DNA from: Candidatus Auribacterota bacterium | GTDB taxonomy: Bacteria; Auribacterota; JAFGBW01; JAFGJP01 | Direction of reading: 5' to 3' | NCBI GenBank assembly: GCA_016929035.1 | Contig: JAFGJP010000217.1 | Coordinates: forward strand, 1-24,599 | Length of the DNA stretch: 24,599 nt | Shown here: positions 7,275 to 13,917 of the stretch, in pieces | Numbering within the stretch: the first letter of the stretch is position 1 | How the letters are laid out: every line of letters begins with the position of its first letter | The notes under the pieces: generated by a model | What the model was told of the DNA's origin: nothing | Seen by the model: only the letters and a program-made list of their open reading frames with translations | Database searches by the model: none | Position numbers and translations under genes: made by a program

Positions 7275-9221
7275 ATGTCTCTTGACATATCTGGTCCAAA
7301 CGATGCTCCGCTCTCCATCTCCCCCAGGCTCATCAAAGAACTCAAAGATACCCTCCGCACAGGTCAGATTGTTCAGGGAGTTGTCAAGGGAGTCTTAAGC
7401 GACAACAAATATGTTCTTCAGATCAACGGCGTCAACACGGTCGGACACACAGATATTCCCCTTGAAGAAGGGCAGACATTTTTTGCCGGCGTTAAGGATA
7501 TACAGGACAGAGTCATCCTGAACCTTCTCAGCGAGAATGATCAGTTGACGTTCCTTCAGGAAGATCTTGTCAAAAGGATCCAGCTTATTCTCTCGCAAAT
7601 GAATCTTTCCTCGGATGAGCTGGCCATAAAAGCGGCGATCGAGTTTCTGAAAAACGGCCTTCCGCTTGACAAGGAGAATTTCATGACGTTCCTTCAGTTT
7701 ATCCGTAATGAGGGGATTCTCAGCGACAGCGACCTGAAGACCGCTGTCCTTCTTTTTAAGAACGATCTCCCTGTTCACAAGGACCTGATTGAATGGATAA
7801 AAGATTTTTTCAAGGACTTCAACTTCGACGAGGTCTTGAGGTCCATAGGAAAAGGCGAAAGGGAGGTCATGAACCTTAACGGAGTTGTTCAGAACGTCCA
7901 GAATATCCTTTCAGGTCTGAAGGATGTTTTGGCGGGACGCACAGGCGCCGACCTTGATATCCAGGGGATGCAAAATTTTATCAGTACTCTCATTATGAAA
8001 GGAAGCGATCAGGCGACGATGCTTGAAAAAGAATTTTTGCATCTTATGCAGAATTCCGGTCTGAATTTTGAAAACAAAATCAAAGATACGTTCATGAGAA
8101 TCCTTCTCGGGCAGGAAGATTTTGTAACGTCTCTGAAAGACGCTTTGAAAATCCTTGAGAGGACAGGCGCAGAGAGTCTCTCCGGCAGCGGGAAGGCGGT
8201 GATTTTCAATTACTCGGGTTTCAGCGAGGCCTTTTCATCCCTGAAAAGTTTAGGCAGCGACCTTTCTGCTTTTCTCAAAGACATGTCCTTTGAAGAGATA
8301 CGCGGCGCACTCGTGTCCACGGAGTTTCAGGGTCAATCGTCTCAGCTGAAGGAAGCGACATATTTTTTTCTTGACCGGATATTTTTATTTTTCAGAGAAC
8401 TCCAGAGATCGCTTGGGATATCCGGAGAAAAGCCCGCCGCGCTTCCGGACAGTTTGAAGTCTCTCGTGCAGCAGCTGATGAGAACCGCTGACCCGTTCCT
8501 TTCTCAGCAGGACAGGAATTTTTTGAAGCTTTTTCTGGATCAGCAGGCAGGGGCTAAAGATGTCCGGATGCAGGCCGATATTTCCCGGGATGCTGTTGAA
8601 AAGCAGGGTCAGGATACCGGAAGGAGTCTTTATTCTGATCTGAAGAGCATGCTTTTCAGGCTTGTCAGCCATCTTGACACTCTTTCCAGATCAATGAAGC
8701 AGGAGACCGTGCCCGGTGACCCGCTCAGCCGCGAGCTGACAAATGCCAGCCAGTTTTCCAGGGAGAATATCGCAGAGATCATCCGCGAGCAGGTGAACCT
8801 GCGGCAGAACATGCCTGATTTTCAGGATATTCACATTACCGTGCCTTTTATGGAAGGGCGCCAGATGCGGGAGCTCAATGTTTATTTCAGGCGGGAATCT
8901 GCGGCGGGAAAGAAAGGAGACAAAAAGTCATTTACCAGTGTTGTTATTTTTCTTGAGCTCAGCCAGATAGGGCCCATACGCGTCGATGTCAGGATGCAGG
9001 GAAAGGCTCTTGAGTGCTTTTTTTACAGCCCGGACGAAAAAGTCATTGCAAGGATCAACGAAGAAAGCTTTCAGCTGGAGGAGAGCTTTCGCGAGCTGCA
9101 GATGGAAGCGGTTCTCAAGGCGGAGGTCAGGGAATCGCTGTTTGAAGAAAAACAAAAAGGATCTCAGAAAGAAGAATCGTTGAAAGAAGAGATTTTCCAT
9201 AAAATCGATATCAAGATATGA
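7275..9221 (+). CDS. fliK: FliK-like flagellar hook-length control protein
   Basis: 648 residues. The first 500 are poorly conserved, mostly helical, Gln/Leu/Lys-rich, as in the molecular-ruler part of FliK. The C-terminal region, about 545-620, matches the Flg_hook domain: an amphipathic beta pattern, FLELSQIGPIRVDVRMQGKA, followed by CFFYSPDEKVIARINEESF and a closing helix (LEESFRELQMEAVLKAEVRE). That domain interacts with FlhB to switch export from hook to filament proteins. A charged tail (KQKGSQKEESLKEEIFHK) ends the protein. The AGGAAAGAG at 7263-7271 supports the ATG at 7275. Position between fliA and an FlhB-C-domain gene fits the assignment. Another reading is a FliK-domain protein of unrelated function, but that is less likely here. 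Confidence 0.8.
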   Translation: MSLDISGPNDAPLSISPRLIKELKDTLRTGQIVQGVVKGVLSDNKYVLQINGVNTVGHTDIPLEEGQTFFAGVKDIQDRVILNLLSENDQLTFLQEDLVKRIQLILSQMNLSSDELAIKAAIEFLKNGLPLDKENFMTFLQFIRNEGILSDSDLKTAVLLFKNDLPVHKDLIEWIKDFFKDFNFDEVLRSIGKGEREVMNLNGVVQNVQNILSGLKDVLAGRTGADLDIQGMQNFISTLIMKGSDQATMLEKEFLHLMQNSGLNFENKIKDTFMRILLGQEDFVTSLKDALKILERTGAESLSGSGKAVIFNYSGFSEAFSSLKSLGSDLSAFLKDMSFEEIRGALVSTEFQGQSSQLKEATYFFLDRIFLFFRELQRSLGISGEKPAALPDSLKSLVQQLMRTADPFLSQQDRNFLKLFLDQQAGAKDVRMQADISRDAVEKQGQDTGRSLYSDLKSMLFRLVSHLDTLSRSMKQETVPGDPLSRELTNASQFSRENIAEIIREQVNLRQNMPDFQDIHITVPFMEGRQMRELNVYFRRESAAGKKGDKKSFTSVVIFLELSQIGPIRVDVRMQGKALECFFYSPDEKVIARINEESFQLEESFRELQMEAVLKAEVRESLFEEKQKGSQKEESLKEEIFHKIDIKI

Positions 9222-9309
9222 CAGAGAATTTCGATTATTTTCAAGTAAAAATGAGACAAAGATGCCGGGAAAAATATTATTGAAATAATTATTGATTTAG
9301 TGTTTAATT

Positions 9310-9585
9310 ATGAAAAAGAAACCGTTTAGGAAAAAAGCAGTTGCTCTTGGCTATGATGAGTCGCGGGACTCGGCACCAAAGGTCCTTGCCAAAGGGACAG
9401 GTCTTCTGGCAGAAAGAATAATCGAGCTGGCCAAGAAGTACGGTATTCACACTTACGAGGATCCGGATCTTGTGGAAGTTCTTTCAGCTGTTGAAATTGA
9501 CAATGAAATTCCCAGAGAGCTTTACAGGGCAGTTGCTGAGGTCCTGGCTTTCGTTTACAGGCTGAACTCCAATTATAAAAGTTAG
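9310..9585 (+). CDS. FlhB C-terminal-domain protein (type III export switch homologue)
   Basis: 91 residues corresponding to the cytoplasmic C-terminal domain of FlhB/YscU. The recognisable line is KAVALGYDESRDSAPKVLAKGTGLLAERI, with APKVLAKG at 22-29, then the AKKYGIHTYEDPDLVEVL helix-strand and the conserved EIPRELYRAVAEVLAFVYRL end. The four membrane helices and the NPTH autocleavage site of full FlhB are both absent, as in the stand-alone FlhX/FhlX-type proteins, which can partly substitute for the cleaved C-terminal fragment. It follows fliK by 88 bp and the receiver at 9595 begins 9 bp later, so all three are probably co-transcribed. Start ATG 9310 has only a weak SD. Confidence 0.88.
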   Translation: MKKKPFRKKAVALGYDESRDSAPKVLAKGTGLLAERIIELAKKYGIHTYEDPDLVEVLSAVEIDNEIPRELYRAVAEVLAFVYRLNSNYKS

Positions 9586-9594
9586 GAAAGCGAA

Positions 9595-9960
9595 ATGGGG
9601 AGTCTAATACTTGTTGTTGATGACCAGGCGTTTATTCGGCATATTCTGGGCGCAGACTTAAAAAAAGAAGGCTTTGAGGTCGATTTTGCTGAGAACGGGC
9701 AGCAGGCTTTAAGCAAGCTGAAAAAAATAAAGCCGGACTTGATCCTCATGGATGTCATGATGCCTGTCATGGACGGTTATGAGACCTGCAAGCGGATTAA
9801 GACCGATCCTTCCACAAAAACCATTCCTGTTGTTTTTCTCACAGCCAACGCCCAGAAGTCAGCTGTTGTCAAAGCGGTTCAGGTCGGGGCTGACGATTAT
9901 GCTGTCAAAAGCCCTGATTCTTCCACGCTCATCTCAAAAATTCGAAAGTTCATCCAGTAA
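9595..9960 (+). CDS. Single-domain response regulator (CheY-like), variant switch residue
   Basis: 121 residues, one receiver domain and no output domain. Acidic pocket D9-D10, phosphoacceptor D53 (LILMDVMMP), switch threonine T83 (FLTAN) and lysine K105 are present. The cis-proline that normally follows the lysine is replaced: DDYAVKSPDSS instead of VKPF, moving the proline one place. It sits at the end of the flagellar cluster, 9 bp after the FlhB-domain gene, with the SD-like GGAAAGCG before ATG. A role in flagellar switching or assembly control is reasonable inference; no adjacent CheA or kinase is present, the nearest being at 13918. Confidence 0.93.
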   Translation: MGSLILVVDDQAFIRHILGADLKKEGFEVDFAENGQQALSKLKKIKPDLILMDVMMPVMDGYETCKRIKTDPSTKTIPVVFLTANAQKSAVVKAVQVGADDYAVKSPDSSTLISKIRKFIQ

Positions 9961-10245
9961 AATATCTGAATTGATTTCTCTTTCCAGCAACATTGTCTGA
10001 TATCATTTCCCGCGTTGTTGCGTGGTGGATTTTTTTGATATCCGTGCGAAGCGCTCCTTATTGCTTTTTTTGACCTTTTCATCGAAGAATGAAGGGAGAC
10101 TCTGCAGCCAAAAAGTCAAGCTTTTTATCTAAAAAAGATTAAGGTTGAAAAAACTTTGATAAAATGTGATAAATAAGATATACTTTTCTTACATTTTTTA
10201 TTTTTTAAAGCAAGAAAGAGGTTAGGGGGAACCTGCAAAAGGAAA
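9961..10245 (+). other. 285-bp spacer separating the flagellar cluster from the ATPase/signalling run
   Basis: No credible ORF. The first half has T-rich stretches (around 10030-10076) and a short AAAAAG/CTTTTT inverted repeat near 10112-10128, neither a standard terminator. The last 100 bp is AT-rich and carries the promoter at 10156-10184. A GGGGGA at about 10225 and AAGGA just before ATG 10246 supply ribosome binding. Confidence 0.4.
10156..10184 (+). promoter_or_regulatory. Strong sigma-70-type promoter of the ATPase/signalling run
   Basis: TTGATA at 10156-10161, exactly 17 bp, TATACT at 10179-10184. The expected start near 10191 leaves a leader of about 55 nt before ATG 10246. The surrounding AT richness supports promoter function but also raises the chance of coincidence. 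Confidence 0.6.
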
Positions 10246-11244
10246 ATGAATTTCCAGGAACCCAAACAATTGTCCGAAATGGCTCGTAAAATTGAACCGT
10301 ATCAGTATCAGATTATTGAAAAGAAATTTTCAAATCTCCTCTCTTCCATTAACGATGATAGCGACCGCGATAAAGCCGTCCTGAGAATTCACTCTTATCT
10401 GCACGAAGGATTGAGCGAAGAAAGAATTTTCAGCATGTTTACAGGGCAGAGCTTTCCGCTTCCGCACTGTCTGGCTTTTGCCAGCGGAAAAGGAGGCGTG
10501 GGCAAATCCATGCTTTCTGTCAACACGGCCGTCTTCTTTTCGAAGATCGGAAAAAGAGTGCTTCTCTTTGATGCCGACTACGGGCTTTCCAACGCTCACA
10601 TTTACCTGAACTTCAGGACAAAAAAATCTCTCCTAGATTTTTTTCTTTCCGGAGATCCTGAAGACGCCGTAGAAAAAATCAGCTCCCGGCTGGACTACAT
10701 TCATACGGGATCCGGAGAGCTTAAGCTTGTCGATATGGATGAGTACGAATTTACGCGGATACGAAAAATGCTGATGACCATAGCCAGGAGATACGATGTC
10801 ATTATCATGGACTGTTCTCCCGGCATAGGAAAGGACGTCATCCAGACTCTTCTTGTCGGAACGCAAAGCATCATGGTCACAACGCCCCAGGTTTCGTCTA
10901 TCACGGATACCTATGCCCTCATCAAAGTGCTCTGTCAGGCGCGGATGCATCCCCGCGTCAATGTCGTTGTCAACATGGCCAGAAGCGTTCAGGAAGCCGA
11001 TCAGGCTTTTCAGAGAATATCCCTTTGCACAGAAAGATTTTTGAAGCTGCCCGTCGAATATCTTGGCAATCTTTTTTACTCGTCAAAGATCAGTCAATCG
11101 CTCAATGAAAGAACGCCCGTCATTGAGATGTATCCGCTGGATACGCGAAGCGGCGCGCGAATTATCCAGCTGGCTCAGAATCTTTTTAGCAGGATAAAGA
11201 AAGACACTCAGAAGGAGGTGCAGCGAGACGTTTTCAATCGATAG
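10246..11244 (+). CDS. MinD/FlhG-like ParA-family ATPase
   Basis: 332 residues. An 75-residue helical N-terminal extension precedes the ATPase. The deviant Walker A is ASGKGGVGKSMLSVN (GKGGVGKS at 81-88) with both lysines of the ParA/MinD type. LLFDADYGLSNAHIYL corresponds to the FlhG/MinD DADLGLAN segment, and VIIMDCSPGIGKDV to the Walker A'/switch region. The overall length and order resemble FlhG (YlxH, MinD2), which limits flagellar number and position. The DQAxxLR motif by which FlhG stimulates FlhF is not evident (N-terminus reads PKQLSEMARKI), and no flhF is in the window, so I give no symbol. No clear C-terminal membrane-targeting amphipathic helix is obvious. First gene behind the promoter at 10156; the next gene begins 49 bp on. 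Confidence 0.9.
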   Translation: MNFQEPKQLSEMARKIEPYQYQIIEKKFSNLLSSINDDSDRDKAVLRIHSYLHEGLSEERIFSMFTGQSFPLPHCLAFASGKGGVGKSMLSVNTAVFFSKIGKRVLLFDADYGLSNAHIYLNFRTKKSLLDFFLSGDPEDAVEKISSRLDYIHTGSGELKLVDMDEYEFTRIRKMLMTIARRYDVIIMDCSPGIGKDVIQTLLVGTQSIMVTTPQVSSITDTYALIKVLCQARMHPRVNVVVNMARSVQEADQAFQRISLCTERFLKLPVEYLGNLFYSSKISQSLNERTPVIEMYPLDTRSGARIIQLAQNLFSRIKKDTQKEVQRDVFNR

Positions 11245-11293
11245 AAGAAGAAAGTAGAAGGGGGATATAACCAATACGGAGGGAGGAGAAAGG

Positions 11294-12133
11294 ATGCAAA
11301 CAGTCTTGCCCAGCAAAACGAATCTTAACCAGTTTCTGGAACATTTTCATCTGGAAAAGGACCCGTTTTCGGACAGTCTTAACCTGGATTTTTATTTTAA
11401 GACGGAAAGAAATGAGCAGTCGCTTTACAAGATGATGATGTGCGTTGAACACAATATTTCTCTGGGACTCGTGACGGCGGATTCAGGCCTTGGAAAGAGC
11501 CTTCTCGGACAAAAGCTTCTTGTGAGCCTCAGCGAGATGAAGTATCAGACCGCGCTGGTCCTTGTGACGCCGGAAATGTCGCGCACCAATTTTCTCAAGG
11601 AGCTCTGCTTTGAGCTGACCGGAGATGAAAGCGTCTTTGATATCAGGGATTCCCATACCGTTCTGAAGCACTTGCAGAATGAAGTGATCGAGCTGTATGA
11701 AAGGGGAAAGAAGTCGGTCATCATCATCGATGAGGCCCATTTTCTCAGCGCAAAGTCTCTTCATACCCTGCGGACGCTCAGCAACATAGAGGTCCCGGAG
11801 AAGAAGCTTATAACCTGCATTCTTCTTGCTGAAAACGGATTTCTCAAGAGAATCAAGCACAGCTCCTACAAGTCCCTTGACAGCCGCATGTATATCCGGG
11901 AATCCCTTCTTCTGCTCACACGAGCTGAAGTCGAGCAGTATATCAAGTTCAGGATAACAGCCGGAGGAGGCGATGTTGACATGGTCGATGCGGCGGCTTA
12001 TGATGTCATTCATGAAAAATCCGGCGGCGTATGCCGCAAGATAAACAAGATTATGACCCTGTCCTTAATGCAAGCATTTTTTACTTCACAGAAAAGGATA
12101 ACTTCTGATATGATTAGGGAGATTGAAAGTTAA
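11294..12133 (+). CDS. ExeA/MshM-like AAA ATPase (GspA family without peptidoglycan-binding domain)
   Basis: 279 residues. The N-terminal FHLEKDPFSDSLNLDFYF is the typical ExeA/GspA opening. Walker A is ADSGLGKSLL (62-69), Walker B VIIIDEAH (142-149), a sensor-like LLAENGF follows near 178-183, and the SLDSRMY segment near 194-200 corresponds to the arginine-finger region. Family members assemble secretins or pili through peptidoglycan (ExeA) or act in MSHA pilus biogenesis (MshM). The C-terminal peptidoglycan-binding and membrane parts of ExeA are absent, so this is the short cytoplasmic form. A very strong SD (GGAGGGAGG at about 11278-11287) precedes ATG. It lies directly after the MinD-like gene; no secretin or pilin gene is in the window. 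Confidence 0.88.
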   Translation: MQTVLPSKTNLNQFLEHFHLEKDPFSDSLNLDFYFKTERNEQSLYKMMMCVEHNISLGLVTADSGLGKSLLGQKLLVSLSEMKYQTALVLVTPEMSRTNFLKELCFELTGDESVFDIRDSHTVLKHLQNEVIELYERGKKSVIIIDEAHFLSAKSLHTLRTLSNIEVPEKKLITCILLAENGFLKRIKHSSYKSLDSRMYIRESLLLLTRAEVEQYIKFRITAGGGDVDMVDAAAYDVIHEKSGGVCRKINKIMTLSLMQAFFTSQKRITSDMIREIES

Positions 12134-12281
12134 GAAAAGATTTCCCAGAAAGAAGACTCCTTTAAGGAAGAAAGGGAGGATTTTATCTGATGAAAATCAG
12201 CTCCCTGATGACCCTCGTGTCCCTGAGGATGTTTTTTGGGCAGATGAAGGAGATCGCATAAGGAGAGGATGTTATGGGTGA
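12123..12281 (+). CDS. Possible 52-residue basic/acidic small protein
   Basis: An open frame from TTG 12123 to TGA 12279-12281 fills the gap between two real genes. It overlaps the ExeA-like gene by 11 bp and ends inside the next start (ATGGGTGA), the layout of translationally coupled genes. Predicted product: basic N-half (KVKKRFPRKKTPLRKKGR) then an acidic, proline-rich half (LPDDPRVPEDVFWADEGDR). The split charge and ordinary codon choice look coding-like. Against it: TTG start, an AGGGAG only one base upstream, short length, and no family I recognise. It may be a real small protein or chance. Confidence 0.35.
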   Translation: MKVKKRFPRKKTPLRKKGRILSDENQLPDDPRVPEDVFWADEGDRIRRGCYG

Positions 12282-12648
12282 AAAAACGATTTTGATCGTC
12301 GACGATCATGGAGCACTAAGATATATTCTCAGCTTTGACCTGCAGAAAAAGGGCTTTAAAACAGTGACAGCGGGCAGCGGTGAAAAAGGTATTGAAATTG
12401 CCCAGAAAGAAAGACCAGACCTTATTCTTCTCGATGCCATGATGCCGGGTATTGACGGGTTTGAGACCTGTCGCCGGCTAAAAAAAGACGATTCCACAAA
12501 GGACATTCCTGTTCTTATGGTTACGGCCAAATCCCAGCGCGAGGACGTCTTGGAAGGTTTGCAGTCAGGGGCTGTCAGCTATATGGTCAAGCCTTTTAAG
12601 TTTGAAGAGCTCTTCTCCAAGATCGTTGAGATTATTGGAGAACCATAA
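12274..12648 (+). CDS. Single-domain response regulator (CheY-like)
   Basis: 124 residues, a complete receiver with D10-D11, phosphoacceptor D54 (LILLDAMMP), T84 (MVTAK) and K106-P107 (YMVKPF). No output domain, so it acts by protein contact. A good SD (AAGGAGAGG, about 12259-12268) precedes ATG 12274. It lies between the ExeA-like ATPase and the HDOD pair, and is followed by the histidine kinases, so it is the natural phosphoacceptor for the kinase at 13918 and a candidate controller of the two ATPases (inference). It resembles the receiver at 20077 closely in the ILxFDL segment of helix 1 and the following GF, which suggests they are paralogues. Confidence 0.95.
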   Translation: MGEKTILIVDDHGALRYILSFDLQKKGFKTVTAGSGEKGIEIAQKERPDLILLDAMMPGIDGFETCRRLKKDDSTKDIPVLMVTAKSQREDVLEGLQSGAVSYMVKPFKFEELFSKIVEIIGEP

Positions 12649-12673
12649 CCATTTCCTCTGAAGACGAAGCGAT

Positions 12674-13003
12674 ATGAAGAAAGTGACCACAAATGATCTT
12701 CAGCCCGGCATGAAAATCGCCCGAAAGGTCGAAAACAAAGCCGGCATGGTCCTTCTTCCCGAAGGAATCGAGCTGACAGAAGCCCACATCGGCCGCCTGA
12801 AAAAATGGGGAATAGAAGAGATTTACGTTGAAGGGGAAGATGAAGGCGGGGCTGGGTCTGCGGACATGGTTCCGGACCTTACCATCAGCGAAGAATTCAT
12901 CGCCAAGCTGGACCACAAGTTTGAAAAAGTACTGGATGATCCCATTATGCAAAGCATTTATAACGCTGTCAAAGCGGCTGCCTCAGGAGATAGTCAGGGA
13001 TAA
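12674..13003 (+). CDS. Small 'QPGMKIA' domain protein paired with an HDOD gene
   Basis: 109 residues. The first 55 (VTTNDLQPGMKIARKVENKAGMVLLPEGIELTE..) form the small beta-rich module usually found as the N-terminal part of HD-GYP and related c-di-GMP phosphodiesterases (DUF3391-like): an L-x-PGM-x-(L/I)A start, an 'ENKAGMVLLPEG' hairpin, and a helix ending in LKKWGIEEIYVEG. Here it stands as a separate gene with a helical C-terminal tail instead of a phosphodiesterase domain. Its stop shares a base with the HDOD start (TAATG at 13001-13005), so the two are translationally coupled and probably bind each other. Enzymatic activity is not expected. SD is weak (GAAG). Confidence 0.75.
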   Translation: MKKVTTNDLQPGMKIARKVENKAGMVLLPEGIELTEAHIGRLKKWGIEEIYVEGEDEGGAGSADMVPDLTISEEFIAKLDHKFEKVLDDPIMQSIYNAVKAAASGDSQG

Positions 13004-13872
13004 TGGCTACTGATGAGAAAAAACTAAAAAAGATCGTCGATAACATTGTCGGCCTGCCGACTCTTCCCACTGTTCTCACCAACGTGACAAAGATGATGCA
13101 AAACCCCAGGGTGTCTGCCGCCCAGGTGGGCAAGGTGATCCAGAGCGATGTCGCTCTCACCTCGAAAATCTTGAAACTGGTCAATTCCGCGTTTTACGGA
13201 TTTCCTAACCGCATCAGCACAGTGACCCACGCTATTGTGATACTCGGATTCAACGCTGTCAGGAGCACGGCTATGAGCGTTTCTGTCTTCGACAGCTTTG
13301 GGGGGGGAGGAGAAACAGAAGGTTTTGACAGGATGGCTTTCTGGAAACATTCCATAGGCTGCGGCGCCGCATCCAGAATTCTTGCCAAGCGGCTCAACAT
13401 AAAAGAGCTCGAAGAAGCGTTTATCGCCGGCCTGTTGCATGACATCGGGCTTATTATTCTTGATCAGTTTGTTCATGAAGAGTTTGTAAAGGTTATGAAG
13501 CAGGTAAAAGAAAAAGATATACTGATAAGAGATGCAGAAAAGGAATTGCTTGATGGAGTCACGCACAACGACCTGGGGGCATGGCTGGGCCGTAAATGGA
13601 ATATGGCTCCTGCTCTTATTGAGGTCATCGAGGCCTATCCGAATCCCTCGTCAGCTTCGGACAACTACCTTCTTGTCAGCATAGTCCATGCTGCTGATAT
13701 TTTAACGAGGGCTCTGGATATCGGGAGTGGAGGCGATAACCGTATTCCCAAAATAAACAAAAGCGCATGGGAAAAGCTTGGGATCGACATGGCCGATTTG
13801 CCTTCAATTCTGCAGGAGATCGTTGATTCCGCAAAAAAAGCTGAAGCCTTTTTCACTATGGTCAACAAGTAA
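13003..13872 (+). CDS. HDOD domain protein
   Basis: 289 residues, nearly all HDOD domain: it opens IVDNIVGLPTLPTVLTNVTKMM, continues SAAQVGKVIQSDVALTSKILKLVNSAFYG and ISTVTHAIVILGFNAVRSTAMS, all classic HDOD blocks. An HD pair is retained in AGLLHDIGLIIL and a histidine in FWKHSIGCG, but HDOD proteins generally lack the complete metal site and act as non-enzymatic regulators in motility and signalling. Residues about 95-107 form a glycine-rich linker (SFGGGGETEG) encoded by an uninterrupted G8 run at 13300-13307. The start is coupled to the upstream gene through TAATG. Likely output partner of the receiver at 12274 and the kinases that follow. Confidence 0.92.
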   Translation: MATDEKKLKKIVDNIVGLPTLPTVLTNVTKMMQNPRVSAAQVGKVIQSDVALTSKILKLVNSAFYGFPNRISTVTHAIVILGFNAVRSTAMSVSVFDSFGGGGETEGFDRMAFWKHSIGCGAASRILAKRLNIKELEEAFIAGLLHDIGLIILDQFVHEEFVKVMKQVKEKDILIRDAEKELLDGVTHNDLGAWLGRKWNMAPALIEVIEAYPNPSSASDNYLLVSIVHAADILTRALDIGSGGDNRIPKINKSAWEKLGIDMADLPSILQEIVDSAKKAEAFFTMVNK

Positions 13873-13917
13873 GCGCCGTCCCTTTTCCCGTAAAGCCCCA
13901 GAACGGTCTGACACTAT

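Noticed and set aside
9280..9308. TTGAAA-17-TTTAAT promoter-like match before the FlhB-domain gene
   Set aside because: The -10 would abut the ATG, so transcription would begin inside the gene; AT-rich chance match.
6000..10245. Sigma-28 promoters in or before the flagellar cluster
   Set aside because: No TAAA-N15-GCCGATAA match was found in the spacers; isolated GCCGAT occurrences lie inside coding regions without a matching -35.
10246..11244. Naming the ATPase FlhG outright
   Set aside because: The DQAxxLR motif is not visible and no flhF neighbour is present, so only the broader MinD/FlhG-like family is supported.
11483..12013. Long open frame antisense to the ExeA-like gene
   Set aside because: It mirrors a well-supported ATPase with clear Walker motifs and shows no recognisable protein pattern of its own.
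13024..13566. 180-codon open frame antisense to the HDOD gene
   Set aside because: Sits opposite conserved HDOD motifs, with no family resemblance or ribosome site.
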